Origin: Aureimonas ureilytica DSM 18598 = NBRC 106430
GTDB taxonomy: Bacteria; Pseudomonadota; Alphaproteobacteria; Rhizobiales; Rhizobiaceae
Direction of reading: 5' to 3'
DNA: 64,000 bases
Assembly (NCBI RefSeq): GCF_000382705.1
Contig: NZ_ARQE01000002.1
Location: 653,953-717,952, forward strand
The notes under the pieces were generated by a model. It saw only the letters and a program-made list of their open reading frames with translations. It had not been told where the DNA came from and did not search any database. Numbering within the stretch: position 1 is the stretch's first letter; each line of letters opens with the position of its first letter. The position numbers were made by a program, and so were the translations under genes. Of the stretch, positions 54,518 to 63,740 are shown one piece after another.

Positions 54518-55489
54518 ATGGCTCGCAATGCCGCCAAGCGCGTCGATGACGACAGCCTCGCCATTCGCGCCGCCTGGCTGCATTTCGCCGCCGGCCTGAC
54601 GCAGGCCGAGGTCGCCGAACGGCTCGGCGTGTCCAGCGTGAAGGCCCATCGCCTCGTGAGCTGGGCGAGCCAGTCCGGCGCGGTGAAGGTGACGATCGAC
54701 GGCGACGTCACCGAATGCCTGCGGCTCGAAGATCGCCTCTGCGCGCGATTCGGCCTTGCCCATGCCCATGTGGTTCCCAATCTCTACGAAGAGGGCCTGC
54801 CGCTTCGGGCGCTCGGCATTGCGGGCGCGGGCTACCTGAAGCGCGAGATCGAGAGCGCCGAAGGCCGCGTGATCGGCATCGGCCATGGGCGCACGCTCGC
54901 CGCCGCGATTTCCGCCCTGCCCCGGATCGACTGCGGCTCGACGCGCTTCGTGTCGCTGATGGGCGGCCTCACGCGCAATTTCGCGGCCAACCCGCACGAC
55001 GTCATGCACCGGCTGGCCGAGCGCACGGGCAGCTCGGCCTATGTCCTGCCCGTGCCCTTCGTCGCCAATTCCGCCGCCGACCGGGACGTGCTCCTGTCGC
55101 AGCGCGGCGTCGCGGAGGTCTTCGACCTTGCCAGCCGGGCGGACCTGATGATCGTCGGCATCGGCACGACCGAGCCCGACGCGCAGCTCGTGGGCGCCGG
55201 CATGATCGACCGCGACGAAATCCGCGAGGTCCAGAACGGCGGCGGGGTCGGCGAGATTCTCGGCCATTTCTTCGACCGCGCGGGACTGCCCGTCGCCACC
55301 TCGCTCACCGCGCGCACGCTGTCGCCCGATCTCGACTCGCTTCGCGGCCGTCGCGTCGTGGCGATCGCCGGCGGGGCCGCCAAGACCCGCGCCCTCGCCT
55401 CGATCCTTCGCAGCGGGCTTCTGGCCGGCCTCGTGACCGACGAGGAAACCGCGACGGTTCTCGTCAGCGACGACGACACCGCCTGTTGA
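54518..55489 (+). CDS. eryD: Erythritol catabolism regulator EryD (SorC family)
   Basis: This 323-residue SorC-type regulator has an N-terminal HTH (LTQAEVAERLGVSSVKAHRLVSWA) and the C-terminal sugar-binding domain. Visible motifs include GIGHGRTLAAAI, SLMGGLTRNFA, MIVGIGTTEPDAQL and VVAIAGGAAKTRALASIL. The pattern is that of EryD, which represses eryABCD in Brucella and loses repression with erythritol. The start MARNAAKRV is chosen as the first ATG after the operator-like repeat. It precedes eryA by 130 bases, in contrast to the eryABCD order of Brucella. Confidence 0.9.
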   Translation: MARNAAKRVDDDSLAIRAAWLHFAAGLTQAEVAERLGVSSVKAHRLVSWASQSGAVKVTIDGDVTECLRLEDRLCARFGLAHAHVVPNLYEEGLPLRALGIAGAGYLKREIESAEGRVIGIGHGRTLAAAISALPRIDCGSTRFVSLMGGLTRNFAANPHDVMHRLAERTGSSAYVLPVPFVANSAADRDVLLSQRGVAEVFDLASRADLMIVGIGTTEPDAQLVGAGMIDRDEIREVQNGGGVGEILGHFFDRAGLPVATSLTARTLSPDLDSLRGRRVVAIAGGAAKTRALASILRSGLLAGLVTDEETATVLVSDDDTAC

Positions 55490-55619
55490 GACACGCGGCA
55501 GCCGGCCGTCAGACGATCCGAACGATCGCATGGCCGGTGCCAAAGGGGAGGAATTCGGATGCAGGTTTCGACCATTCGAAAGGGATGGGCGCGGCAGAAG
55601 CGAGCGGCCGGAGCCCGTC

Positions 55620-57257
55620 ATGACTGAGTCTCGGGACATTCTGATCGGCATCGACGCCGGCACGTCCGTGATCAAGGCCGTGGCCTTCGATCTCGGCGGC
55701 CGGCAGATCGCCGTCGCCTCGGTTCTGAACCACTACACGATCGGCCGCGACGGCTCGGCGCGCCAGTCGCTCGCGCAGACCTGGGACGATTGCGCCCGCG
55801 CGCTGCGCGATCTCGGCGCGAAGGTGGACGGGCTCGCCCGGCGCACCGCCGCGCTCGCCGTGACCGCGCAGGGCGACGGGACCTGGCTCGTCGGCGCCGG
55901 CAACCGGCCCGTGACCGACGCCTGGCTCTGGCTGGATGCCCGCGCCGCGCCGAGCGTGCGCCGGCTCGTGCGCTCGCCCCTCGAGCGCCAGCGCTTCGAG
56001 CGCACCGGCACGGGGCTGAACACCTGCCAGCAGGGCGCGCAGATGGCGCATATGGACGCCACCTCGCCCGAGCTGCTCGACGGCGCGCAAGTCGCGCTCC
56101 ATTGCAAGGACTGGCTCTATCTCAACCTGACCGGCGTCCGCGCGACGGACCCGTCCGAGGCGAGCTTCACCTTCGGCGATTTTCGCACGAGGGCTTACGA
56201 CGACACGGTGATCGAATCGCTCGGCCTCACCCATCGCCGCTCGCTCCTGCCTGAGATCGTCGAGGGGACGCAGACGACGCATCCCCTGTCCGAGGAGGCC
56301 GCGAGCGCGACGGGGCTTCTCGCCGGAACGCCGGTGAGCCTTGGCTATGTCGACATGGTGATGACGGCGCTCGGCGCGGGCGTTCATGCCGGCGGCGCGC
56401 CGGCCGCCTGCTCGACGGTCGGCTCGACCGGCGTCCACACGCGCGCGGTTCCGGCGACGGACGTGATGCTGAACGCGGAAGGCACGGGCTATGTGATCGC
56501 GCTGCCGATTCCCGGCATCGTGACGCAGGTCCAGACCAACATGGCCGCGACGCTCAATATCGACTGGGCGCTGCGCATGGCGGGCGATCTTCTGGCCGAG
56601 ATGGGCTGCGAGACGAGCCATGCCGATCTCGTCGGGCGCATCGAGGGCTGGATGGAGCGGAGCCAGCCGGGCGCCCTTCTCTACCACCCCTATATTTCCG
56701 ACACCGGCGAGCGCGGCCCCTTCGTGAACGCCGACGCACGCGCCGACTTCATCGGCCTGTCCGCCAATCACCGCTTCCCGGACCTTCTTCGCGCCGTCGT
56801 GGAAGGTTTGGGCCTCGCCGCGCGCGACTGCTACGCGGCGATGGGCGAGCTGCCGGGCGAGTTGCGCCTCACTGGCGGCGCGGCGCGCTCGAAAGCCCTG
56901 CGCGCGGTTCTCTCGGCCTGCGTCGAAGCGCCGGTTCGCGTCTCCGCGCGCGAAGAAGCGGGCGCGGCGGGCGCGGCGATGATGGCGGCCGTCGCGGTCG
57001 GCGCCTATCCGACCATGGACGCCTGCATCGCCGAGTGGGTGACGCCGCTTCTGGGCGAGGCAGAAGCGCCGAACGCCGATCTCGTGCGCACCTATCGAGG
57101 CCTCTTCCCGGCCTATGCCGAGGCACGCCGGGCGCTCGTTCCGGTCTGGAGCCAGCTCGCCCGAGAGCGCGAAGCGGCGTCCCTGCCCGTTCAGGCGGAA
57201 CCCGAACACACAGAACAGACTCTACTCGCGGCCATTTCGGCCGAAAGGAGCGCATGA
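55620..57257 (+). CDS. eryA: Erythritol kinase
   Basis: This 545-residue FGGY kinase converts erythritol to D-erythritol 1-phosphate. It has the diagnostic EryA stretches DILIGIDAGTSVIKAVAFDL near the N-terminus, CQQGAQMAHMD, HCKDWLYLNLTGVRATDPSE, and GYVDMVMTALGAGVHAGG with the catalytic Asp. LRLTGGAARSKALRAVL is the C-lobe ATP motif. These match Brucella EryA closely. The C-terminal 25 residues are an extension. GGAG lies near the ATG at 55620. Its stop overlaps the eryB start (ATGA), so translation is coupled. Confidence 0.93.
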   Translation: MTESRDILIGIDAGTSVIKAVAFDLGGRQIAVASVLNHYTIGRDGSARQSLAQTWDDCARALRDLGAKVDGLARRTAALAVTAQGDGTWLVGAGNRPVTDAWLWLDARAAPSVRRLVRSPLERQRFERTGTGLNTCQQGAQMAHMDATSPELLDGAQVALHCKDWLYLNLTGVRATDPSEASFTFGDFRTRAYDDTVIESLGLTHRRSLLPEIVEGTQTTHPLSEEAASATGLLAGTPVSLGYVDMVMTALGAGVHAGGAPAACSTVGSTGVHTRAVPATDVMLNAEGTGYVIALPIPGIVTQVQTNMAATLNIDWALRMAGDLLAEMGCETSHADLVGRIEGWMERSQPGALLYHPYISDTGERGPFVNADARADFIGLSANHRFPDLLRAVVEGLGLAARDCYAAMGELPGELRLTGGAARSKALRAVLSACVEAPVRVSAREEAGAAGAAMMAAVAVGAYPTMDACIAEWVTPLLGEAEAPNADLVRTYRGLFPAYAEARRALVPVWSQLAREREAASLPVQAEPEHTEQTLLAAISAERSA

Positions 57258-58768
57258 TGACGGACATCCCGATGGTCGATCTCTTCGTGATCGGCGGCGG
57301 TATCAACGGCGCTGGCATAGCGCGCGACGCGGCCGGGCGCGGATTGAAGGTCATTCTCTGCGAAAAGGACGATCTGGCGCAGGGCACCTCCTCGCGTTCG
57401 GGCAAGCTCGTGCATGGCGGGCTTCGCTATCTCGAATATTACGAGTTCCGCCTCGTGCGCGAAGCGCTGATCGAGCGCGAAGTGCTTCTGAATTCGGCGA
57501 GCCACATCATCTGGCCGATGCGATTCGTGCTGCCGCACAGCCCCGACGATCGCCCGGCCTGGCTCGTTCGCCTCGGCCTGTTCCTCTACGATCACTTGGG
57601 CGGTCGCAAGAAGCTGCCGGGCACGCGTTCGCTCGATCTGCGTCGCGACCCCGAGGGCGCGCCGATCCTCGACCAGTACACCAAGGGCTTCGAGTATTCG
57701 GACTGCTGGGTGGACGATGCGCGCCTCGTGGTGCTGAACGCCGTCGGCGCGGCCGAGAAGGGCGCCGAAATCCTGACCCGCACCGCCTGCACCAGCGCGC
57801 GCCGCGAGAACGGCCATTGGCGGGTCGAGATGCGCGACGAGCGCACGGGCGCGGTGCGCACCGTTCTCGCCCGCTGCCTCATCAATGCCGGCGGCCCCTG
57901 GGTCAACGACATCGTCGGCCGCGTGGCCGGCAGCAATTCGCGCCGCAACGTGCGCCTCGTGAAGGGCAGCCACATCATCGTTCCCAAATTCTGGGACGGC
58001 GACCATGCCTATCTCGTCCAGAACCACGACAAGCGCGTCATCTTCATCAACCCCTACGAGGGCGACAAGGCGCTGATCGGCACGACCGACATTCCCTATG
58101 AAGGCCGGCCGGAAGAGGTGAAGGCCGACGAGTCGGAGGTCGAATATCTGCTGGCCGCCGTGAACCGCTACTTCAAGGAAAAGCTGCGCCGAAGCGACGT
58201 GATCGAGACCTTCTCGGGCGTGCGGCCGCTCTTCGACGACGGCCAGGGCAATCCGTCCGCCGTGACGCGCGACTACACGTTCGATCTCGATGAAACATCA
58301 GGCGCGCCCTTGCTCAACATTTTCGGCGGCAAGATCACGACCTTCCGCAAGCTGGCCGAACATGCCGTCCAGAAGGTCGGCAAGTTTTTCCCCGAGATGG
58401 GGCCGGACTGGACGGCCGAATCCAAGCTGCCGGGCGGCGAGATCGAGAATGCCGATTTCGTCGGCTTCACCGAGCGGATGCGCGAGGCCTATCCCTGGCT
58501 GCCGCGCGGCCTCCTGCACCACTACGGCCATCTCTACGGCGCGCGCATGACGAAGCTTCTGGCGGGTGCCACCTCGATGGCCGGGCTCGGGCGCCATTTC
58601 GGCGCCAAGCTCTACGAGGCCGAAGTGCGCCATGTCGTGAACAACGAATGGGCGCTCAGCGCCGAGGACGTCCTGTTCCGCCGCACCAAGCAGGGGCTGC
58701 ACATGAGCCCGGCCGAGCGCGAAGCCTTCGCGCAATGGTTCGACGGCGAGCTGCTGCGCGCCGCCTGA
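57254..58768 (+). CDS. eryB: D-erythritol 1-phosphate dehydrogenase
   Basis: This 504-residue FAD enzyme of the GlpD family oxidises erythritol 1-phosphate to erythrulose 1-phosphate at the membrane, passing electrons to quinone. It has FVIGGGINGAGIARDAAGRG, SRSGKLVHGGLRYLEY, INAGGPWVNDIV and FSGVRPLFDDG. Its length (Brucella EryB 502) and place between eryA and eryC identify it as EryB rather than GlpD. Two adjacent ATGs are available. The first overlaps the eryA stop. It differs from the GlpD-like enzyme at 45627. Confidence 0.93.
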   Translation: MMTDIPMVDLFVIGGGINGAGIARDAAGRGLKVILCEKDDLAQGTSSRSGKLVHGGLRYLEYYEFRLVREALIEREVLLNSASHIIWPMRFVLPHSPDDRPAWLVRLGLFLYDHLGGRKKLPGTRSLDLRRDPEGAPILDQYTKGFEYSDCWVDDARLVVLNAVGAAEKGAEILTRTACTSARRENGHWRVEMRDERTGAVRTVLARCLINAGGPWVNDIVGRVAGSNSRRNVRLVKGSHIIVPKFWDGDHAYLVQNHDKRVIFINPYEGDKALIGTTDIPYEGRPEEVKADESEVEYLLAAVNRYFKEKLRRSDVIETFSGVRPLFDDGQGNPSAVTRDYTFDLDETSGAPLLNIFGGKITTFRKLAEHAVQKVGKFFPEMGPDWTAESKLPGGEIENADFVGFTERMREAYPWLPRGLLHHYGHLYGARMTKLLAGATSMAGLGRHFGAKLYEAEVRHVVNNEWALSAEDVLFRRTKQGLHMSPAEREAFAQWFDGELLRAA

Positions 58769-58837
58769 GGGTCGCAGCGCGGCCGAGCCTCGCGCCGGCC
58801 GCGCGCCCCCGCCTCCTCCTATCCTGAGACGAGCCCC

Positions 58838-59770
58838 ATGGCCCTGACCCTTTCCCTCAACACCAATCCCCTGGTGAACCGCTTCGCCGATCCGGACGAT
58901 CTGATCGAGACCGTCGCGCGGGATCTGCGCATCCGTGACCTTCAGCTGACGCACGAGTTCATCAACCCGTCCTGGCCAGCGCCCGTCATCCGCCGCCTGA
59001 CGCGGCAGATGGGCGCCGCGCTTCAGCGCACGGGCGTTCGCGTGACCTCCGGCATGACCGGCCCCTATGGCCGGCTCAACCATTTCGGCCACCCGGACCG
59101 CGACGTGCGCCGCTATTATGTCGACTGGTTCAAGACCTTCGCCGATATCACCGCCGATCTCGGCGGCCAGTCGGTCGGCACGCAGTTCGCGATCTTCACC
59201 TATCAGGACTATGACGATGCGGCGCGGCGCGAGGAGCTGATCCAGATATCCATCGACTGCTGGGCCGAGGTCGCCGAGCATGCGAAGGGCGCGGGCCTCT
59301 CCTATGTCTATTGGGAGCCCATGTCGGTCGGCCGGGAGTTCGGCCACACGATCGCCGAGACCATGGCGTTGCAGGACCGGCTGACGGCGGCCAACATGGC
59401 CGTGCCCATGTGGATGATGGCCGATATCGACCATGGCGACATCACCTCCCCCAACCCGGACGACACCGACCCCTATGCCTGGGCGCGCGCCGTGCCGAAG
59501 GTCTCGCCGATCATCCACATCAAGCAATCCACGATGGACAAGAGCGGCCATCGCCCCTTCACGGCCGAGCACAATGCCAAGGGCCGCATCCAGCCCGAGC
59601 CGCTCCTGACGGCCTTTGCGGAAGGCGGCGCGGTGGACAACGAAATCTGCCTCGAGCTCTCCTTCAAGGAGCGGGAGCCGAACGACCGGGCGGTGATTCC
59701 CGCGATCGCCGAGAGCATCGCCTTCTGGGCGCCCCATATCGACACGGGCGCGGGCGACCTCAAGATCTGA
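58838..59770 (+). CDS. eryC: Erythrulose 1-phosphate 3-epimerase EryC
   Basis: This 310-residue protein has a TIM-barrel sugar-phosphate isomerase/epimerase fold. Features include LSLNTNPLVNRFADPDDLIE, VTSGMTGPYGRLNHFGHPD, YVYWEPMSVGREFG with a metal-site Glu, MWMMADIDHGD and IHIKQSTMDKSGHRPF. In Brucella EryC is the epimerase that turns D- into L-erythrulose 1-phosphate. The next steps (EryH, EryI) have no gene here. It is followed at once by a strong terminator, so the operon ends with it. Confidence 0.92.
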   Translation: MALTLSLNTNPLVNRFADPDDLIETVARDLRIRDLQLTHEFINPSWPAPVIRRLTRQMGAALQRTGVRVTSGMTGPYGRLNHFGHPDRDVRRYYVDWFKTFADITADLGGQSVGTQFAIFTYQDYDDAARREELIQISIDCWAEVAEHAKGAGLSYVYWEPMSVGREFGHTIAETMALQDRLTAANMAVPMWMMADIDHGDITSPNPDDTDPYAWARAVPKVSPIIHIKQSTMDKSGHRPFTAEHNAKGRIQPEPLLTAFAEGGAVDNEICLELSFKEREPNDRAVIPAIAESIAFWAPHIDTGAGDLKI

Positions 59771-59776
59771 CGGAAC

Positions 59777-59802
59777 AAGGCCGGCCTCAGCGCCGGCCTT
59801 TT
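59777..59802 (+). terminator. Terminator of the ery operon
   Basis: AAGGCCGGC at 59777-59785 pairs with GCCGGCCTT at 59792-59800 and runs into TTTTCTTT. It lies six bases beyond the eryC stop. Confidence 0.9.
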
Positions 59803-59810
59803 CTTTGCCC

Positions 59811-60540
59811 GTGATTCGGCAGGGAAAGGCGCGCCAAACGCGAAAAGCGCCAACACCCACTATAATCCTAAGCGCACAAGCGGTGCGCGCCTGGGTGGCT
59901 CTTTGTTCAATAATAGGATCAGCTATCCCACTCGGGCGCATACCAACGCGGCGTCGGCATGTGACAGGAAAAGGTCTCAAGGACATCATGAGCAAGCCCT
60001 CCGAAACGACGTTGATTTTCCGCCACGGTGCCAACTCGGCCAATCGGAAAAATCACTCTCCATGGGGCTTACCTTCTCCAATCCGAGAAAGTGCAGGAGC
60101 TTTTCCGCATAGGCATCGCAGGCCTGAGGGGAGGCAGTTTCCACAGCCGGCTCAGCTTTCACAGACGAAAACAAAATCCTGAAAATTGGACGACCCAGAA
60201 TAGGCCTTGGAAGGCTCTATGGACGCTGGAAGTCGTAAACGGGAATGCGCAATCCATACAAATGGTCGAGCACCTGCTGTACTCAGTGTTCTCCCGCGAT
60301 CACCAATTTGTCGATGGATCCGGCTTCAAGGCGAGCCCAGATCAAGCGGCGACCTTTGTCAATATGCTGATCGCACGCGAGGATGACATTGCCAAGGTTG
60401 TAGAAATACAACTCGGTCAACTTGTAAAAGTGCACAGGCTTTAAAAAGGGAGCCATAAGGCTCGATGTGCCCTTTCGAGCAGCGGACACAGGCCAGGGCC
60501 ATGCAGCGATCGGGACGAGATGTCGGAGAATGTCATCGTC
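59811..60540. other. Gene-poor, lower-GC stretch beside tRNA-Leu
   Basis: About 730 bases with visibly lower GC and different codon texture than the rest of the window. It lies directly next to the 3' end of the tRNA-Leu gene. Fragmentary open frames on both strands carry no recognised domain. On the minus strand one frame reads protein-like through two in-frame stops (the one at 60283-60285 and another downstream), suggesting decay. This looks like a remnant of acquired DNA or a pseudogene. No second tRNA end or repeat flanking it was seen. Confidence 0.5.
60028..60444 (+). CDS. Hypothetical protein of uncertain reality
   Basis: A 138-codon frame lies in the lower-GC stretch between eryC and tRNA-Leu. 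The product has no recognised motif. Its C-terminal half (VVNGNAQSIQMVEHLLYSVF, VNMLIAREDDIAKVV) looks more protein-like than the first half. No ribosome-binding site precedes the ATG clearly. The opposite strand has an overlapping 57-codon frame (60283-60456, MAPFLKPVHFYKLTE), so only one, or neither, is real. Confidence 0.25.
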   Translation: MPTRPIGKITLHGAYLLQSEKVQELFRIGIAGLRGGSFHSRLSFHRRKQNPENWTTQNRPWKALWTLEVVNGNAQSIQMVEHLLYSVFSRDHQFVDGSGFKASPDQAATFVNMLIAREDDIAKVVEIQLGQLVKVHRL

Positions 60541-60547
60541 GGATGAA

Positions 60548-60632
60548 TGGTGCGGTCGAGAAGACTCGAACTTCCACGGGTTGCCCCACAGCGACCTCAA
60601 CGCTGCGCGTCTACCAATTCCGCCACGACCGC
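60548..60632 (-). tRNA. tRNA-Leu (anticodon GAG)
   Basis: On the minus strand an 85-base cloverleaf with encoded CCA. The acceptor arms GCGGTCG and CGACCGC pair perfectly. The D-arm includes GGTAGACGC, and the anticodon stem CAGCG/CGCTG encloses the loop TTGAGGT, giving anticodon GAG. A long variable arm, typical of tRNA-Leu, and the T-loop GTTCGAGTC follow. It reads CUC/CUU codons. Confidence 0.95.
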
Positions 60633-60849
60633 ACGTCGTGCCCGCGCTTTCGCTCGGGGCCGGCCTTGCGACCGGTGAAGCGGCGTGTAGCAAACGCCCC
60701 CGAAGCGCACAAGCCTTTTCGCGAAAGCGCGCGGCGATTTCTTCGAAGCCCTTGATCGCACTGGCGAACGCTCTTTGCAGTTTCGTCGTGGAAGGCTAGA
60801 CGTGAGCTCTGTTCGGGACATCGCTCGTCCCCTTCTCTAGGCTTCGCTC

Positions 60850-61599
60850 ATGGACGCCCCCTCGCCTCAGCCCCGACTCGCCACGCAATCCGTCCGCTTC
60901 CTGCCGGCGGAGGGCAGCGCGCCCGTGGAATGGATCATCCGGGACGGCCTCACGCCCTATCCGGAAGCCCTCGCCTGGATGGAAGCGCGGGTGGACGCCA
61001 TCGCGCGCGGCGAGGCGAGCGAAGCGGTGCTCCTCGTCGAACATCCCCCGCTCTACACGTCCGGCACCTCGGCGCAGGCCTCCGACCTTCTCCAGCCCGA
61101 CCGCTTCCCGGTCTTCGCGGCGGGGCGCGGCGGCGAATACACCTATCACGGGCCGGGCCAGCGCGTGGCCTATGTGCTGCTCGACCTCAAGCGCCGCCGG
61201 CAGGACATTCGCGCCTTCGTCTCGGCGCTGGAGCATTGGGTGATCGACACGCTCGGGCAGTATCATGTGCGCGGCGAGCGGCGCGAGGATCGCGTCGGCG
61301 TCTGGGTTCCGCGCCCCGACCGCCCGCCCCTGCCCGACGGATCGCCGGCCGAGGACAAGATCGCCGCGATCGGCATCCGCCTGCGCCGCTGGGTGACGTT
61401 TCACGGCATCAGCCTCAATGTCGATCCGGACCTCACGCATTTCTCAGGCATCGTGCCCTGCGGCATTTCCGGCTACGGCGTCACCAGCCTCGTCGATCTC
61501 GGCCTGCCGGTGTCCGTGCCCGAAGTCGACAGCGTGATGCGTGCGCGCTTTGAAACCGTGTTCGGCCCGACCGTCACTCGCCCCTTCGAAGCCGCATGA
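60850..61599 (+). CDS. lipB: Lipoyl(octanoyl) transferase
   Basis: This 249-residue enzyme moves octanoyl from acyl carrier protein to lipoyl domains. It has [56 protein letters not shown] with the catalytic Lys, and [12 protein letters not shown] with the thioester Cys. An N-terminal extension of about 25 residues is not part of the fold. No strong ribosome-binding site is seen. It is coupled to the next gene by a four-base overlap (ATGA). Confidence 0.94.
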   Translation: MDAPSPQPRLATQSVRFLPAEGSAPVEWIIRDGLTPYPEALAWMEARVDAIARGEASEAVLLVEHPPLYTSGTSAQASDLLQPDRFPVFAAGRGGEYTYHGPGQRVAYVLLDLKRRRQDIRAFVSALEHWVIDTLGQYHVRGERREDRVGVWVPRPDRPPLPDGSPAEDKIAAIGIRLRRWVTFHGISLNVDPDLTHFSGIVPCGISGYGVTSLVDLGLPVSVPEVDSVMRARFETVFGPTVTRPFEAA

Positions 61600-62057
61600 C
61601 GGATATCGCGCCGCTTCGCCTGCTCGTGGATGCCGATGCCTGCCCGGTGAAGGACGAGGCGCTGGAGGTCGGCGACCGTTTCGGCGCCGAAACCGTGCTC
61701 GTCTCGAATGGCGGCCTACGACCCTCGCGCTATCCCGGCGCGCGGCTCGTCACCGTCTCGGCCGGGGCGGATGCGGCCGATCACTGGATCGCGGAAGCGG
61801 CGGGCGCGCGCGACATCGTGGTGACCGCCGACATTCCGCTCGCCGCCCGCGCCCTGGAAAAGGGTGCCCTCGTCTTGCATCCGGACGGGCGCGCCTTCAC
61901 GCCCGAATCCATCGGCTATGCCCTGTCCATGCGCAGCTTCAACCAGCATTTACGCGAAACCGGCGAGAGCAAGGGGCTGAACAAGAGCTTCACGCCGCAG
62001 GACCGCTCGCGCTTTCGCGCCGAGCTGGACCGGGCCCTGCGACGGCTCACCGCATAA
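61596..62057 (+). CDS. YaiI/YqxD-family protein (UPF0178)
   Basis: This 153-residue PIN-like protein of the UPF0178 family has [17 protein letters not shown] at the start, [21 protein letters not shown] in the middle and a basic C-terminus. The acidic residues of the PIN fold are present, so a nuclease role is conceivable but unproven. The ATG overlaps the lipB stop (ATGA). Confidence 0.9.
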   Translation: MTDIAPLRLLVDADACPVKDEALEVGDRFGAETVLVSNGGLRPSRYPGARLVTVSAGADAADHWIAEAAGARDIVVTADIPLAARALEKGALVLHPDGRAFTPESIGYALSMRSFNQHLRETGESKGLNKSFTPQDRSRFRAELDRALRRLTA

Positions 62058-62139
62058 AAATCCGCGTTGCCGGCATCCCGACGGCCCGATGCGCCGTATA
62101 TGGGAGACCAGCCCTTCGCGACCGCATGGTGCCTGCCCG

Positions 62140-62964
62140 ATGAAACTCACCGCTCCGCGCGACGGACCGATCGTCCGCCGCCACGCCCTCACCACACGCC
62201 TCACGCATTGGCTCTGGGCGCTCTGCCTTTTCTTCCTGCTCCTGTCGGGCCTGCAGATCTTCATGGCGCGGCCGGACCTTTACATCGGCCAGCAATCGGG
62301 CTTCACCTTCGACAACACGGTTCTCTCCGTTGGCGCGGCCTATCAGGACGGGCAGCTCGTCGGCGTCACGCGGCTCTTCGGCTCGACCTTCGACACGACC
62401 GGCTGGCTCGGCGCGATCGAGCGCGCCGGAACGCTTCAGCCGCAGACCTTCCCCTCCTGGATGACCGTGCCGTCCTACCGCGACCTCGCGACCGGCCGCA
62501 TCGTGCATTTCTTCTTCGCCTGGCTTCTCGTCGGAACGCTTCTCGTCTGGCTGCTCGGCAGCCTGTTCAACCGGCACCTGTCGCGGGACATCCTGCCGCG
62601 TGGGCGCGACATGGCGGGCCTCGGGCGGGACGTCGCGGACCATGCCCGGCTGCGCCTCCATCACCGCCGCACCTACGGCCCGCTCCAGAAGCTCTCCTAT
62701 TTCGGCGTGCTCCTCGTGGCCCTGCCGCTCATGATCGCGACGGGCCTCACCATGTCGCCCGGCATCAACGCCTATGCGCCCTGGATGCTCGATCTGTTCG
62801 GCGGGCGGCAGACGGCGCGCACGATCCATTTCGTCGTGATGCTGCTGCTCGTCCTGTTTGTCGTGGTGCATGTCGCGATGGTGCTGCTCGCCGGCCCGAT
62901 CAACGAGTTGCGCTCCATGACAACCGGCCGAATGCGGATCGATCGCGAGGAGGACGTCCGATGA
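62140..62964 (+). CDS. Membrane cytochrome b subunit (cytochrome b561/thiosulfate-reductase-like)
   Basis: This 274-residue integral membrane protein has four to five hydrophobic segments. His residues that could bind heme lie in RLTHWLWALCLFFLLLSG (helix 1), GRIVHFFFAWLLVG, and RTIHFVVMLLLVLFVVVHVAM. A periplasmic insert of about 75 residues separates helices 1 and 2. The next gene, overlapping by four bases, encodes a molybdopterin oxidoreductase. It probably passes electrons between that enzyme and the quinone pool. The ATG at 62140 is the likely start. Confidence 0.85.
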   Translation: MKLTAPRDGPIVRRHALTTRLTHWLWALCLFFLLLSGLQIFMARPDLYIGQQSGFTFDNTVLSVGAAYQDGQLVGVTRLFGSTFDTTGWLGAIERAGTLQPQTFPSWMTVPSYRDLATGRIVHFFFAWLLVGTLLVWLLGSLFNRHLSRDILPRGRDMAGLGRDVADHARLRLHHRRTYGPLQKLSYFGVLLVALPLMIATGLTMSPGINAYAPWMLDLFGGRQTARTIHFVVMLLLVLFVVVHVAMVLLAGPINELRSMTTGRMRIDREEDVR

Positions 62965-63740
62965 GCTTCAAGATCGATCGCCGCCGCTTCCTGACCGGCG
63001 CCGCAATCGCTTCGACCTCGGCGCTGGCGGGCTGCTTCGACCCGCTCCTGCAGCAGGATTCGCAGGTGCGCGGCTTTCTCGCGAAGGCCAACGACCTGAC
63101 CTACCGCGCCCAGCGGCTGCTTCTGGGAAGCGACCATCTGGCGCGCGAATTCTCCGCGTCGGAAATCCGCCAGCCCATGCGCCCGAACGGCGTCACCAAC
63201 CCGCAGGACGCCGATTATCTGGCCTTGGCGAACCGTGGCTTCGAGACCTACGCTCTGGAGATCGGCGGGCTCGTGGAGCGGCCGGGACGCTTTTCGCTGG
63301 CCGAGCTTCGCGCCATGCCGGCGCGCACGCAGATCACGCGGCACGACTGCGTGGAAGGCTGGAGCTGTATCGCGGCCTGGACCGGCACGCCGCTCGGGCC
63401 TCTTCTCGATCAGGTCGGCGTGAAGCCGCAGGCGCGCTATGTCGTGTTCTCCTGCTTCGACACGTTGGAAAACAGCTTCGCCGGGCCGGTGCGCTACTAC
63501 GAGTCGATCGATCTTCTCGACGCGCGCCATCCGCAGACCATCCTCGCCTATGGCATGAACGGTCAGGCCCTCCCCGTCGCAAATGGCGCGCCGCTGCGCG
63601 TGCGCGTCGAGCGGCAGCTCGGCTACAAGATGGCGAAATATATCCGCGCCATCACCCTCGCCGACAGCCTCACCGCCTTCGGCGAGGGCCAGGGCGGCTA
63701 TTGGGAAGATCGCGGCTACGAGTGGTTCGCGGGCATCTAG
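62961..63740 (+). CDS. Molybdopterin-dependent oxidoreductase, Tat-exported
   Basis: This 259-residue protein belongs to the sulfite-oxidase/MsrP (YedY) superfamily. The N-terminus carries a twin-arginine-like signal (RRRFLTGAAIAS, with a Cys in SALAGCF that could be lipidated). The molybdenum-binding Cys lies in RHDCVEGWSCIAAW. The start ATG overlaps the cytochrome gene stop (ATGA). The pair would form a periplasmic oxidoreductase with membrane electron transfer. The substrate is unknown, sulfite or methionine sulfoxide being known for relatives. Confidence 0.87.
   Translation: MSFKIDRRRFLTGAAIASTSALAGCFDPLLQQDSQVRGFLAKANDLTYRAQRLLLGSDHLAREFSASEIRQPMRPNGVTNPQDADYLALANRGFETYALEIGGLVERPGRFSLAELRAMPARTQITRHDCVEGWSCIAAWTGTPLGPLLDQVGVKPQARYVVFSCFDTLENSFAGPVRYYESIDLLDARHPQTILAYGMNGQALPVANGAPLRVRVERQLGYKMAKYIRAITLADSLTAFGEGQGGYWEDRGYEWFAGI

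Noticed and set aside
57254..58768. Naming this dehydrogenase GlpD
   Set aside because: Its position between eryA and eryC with start/stop overlap, and its length, point to EryB; general GlpD motifs are shared by both.
60548..60632. Attachment-site duplication of the tRNA-Leu 3' end
   Set aside because: No second copy of the tRNA 3' sequence was seen in the neighbouring DNA, so an att pair cannot be claimed.
62067..63740. Apparent 557-residue fusion ending in the molybdoenzyme
   Set aside because: The first part is the cytochrome b gene read in the wrong frame; the enzyme starts at 62961.
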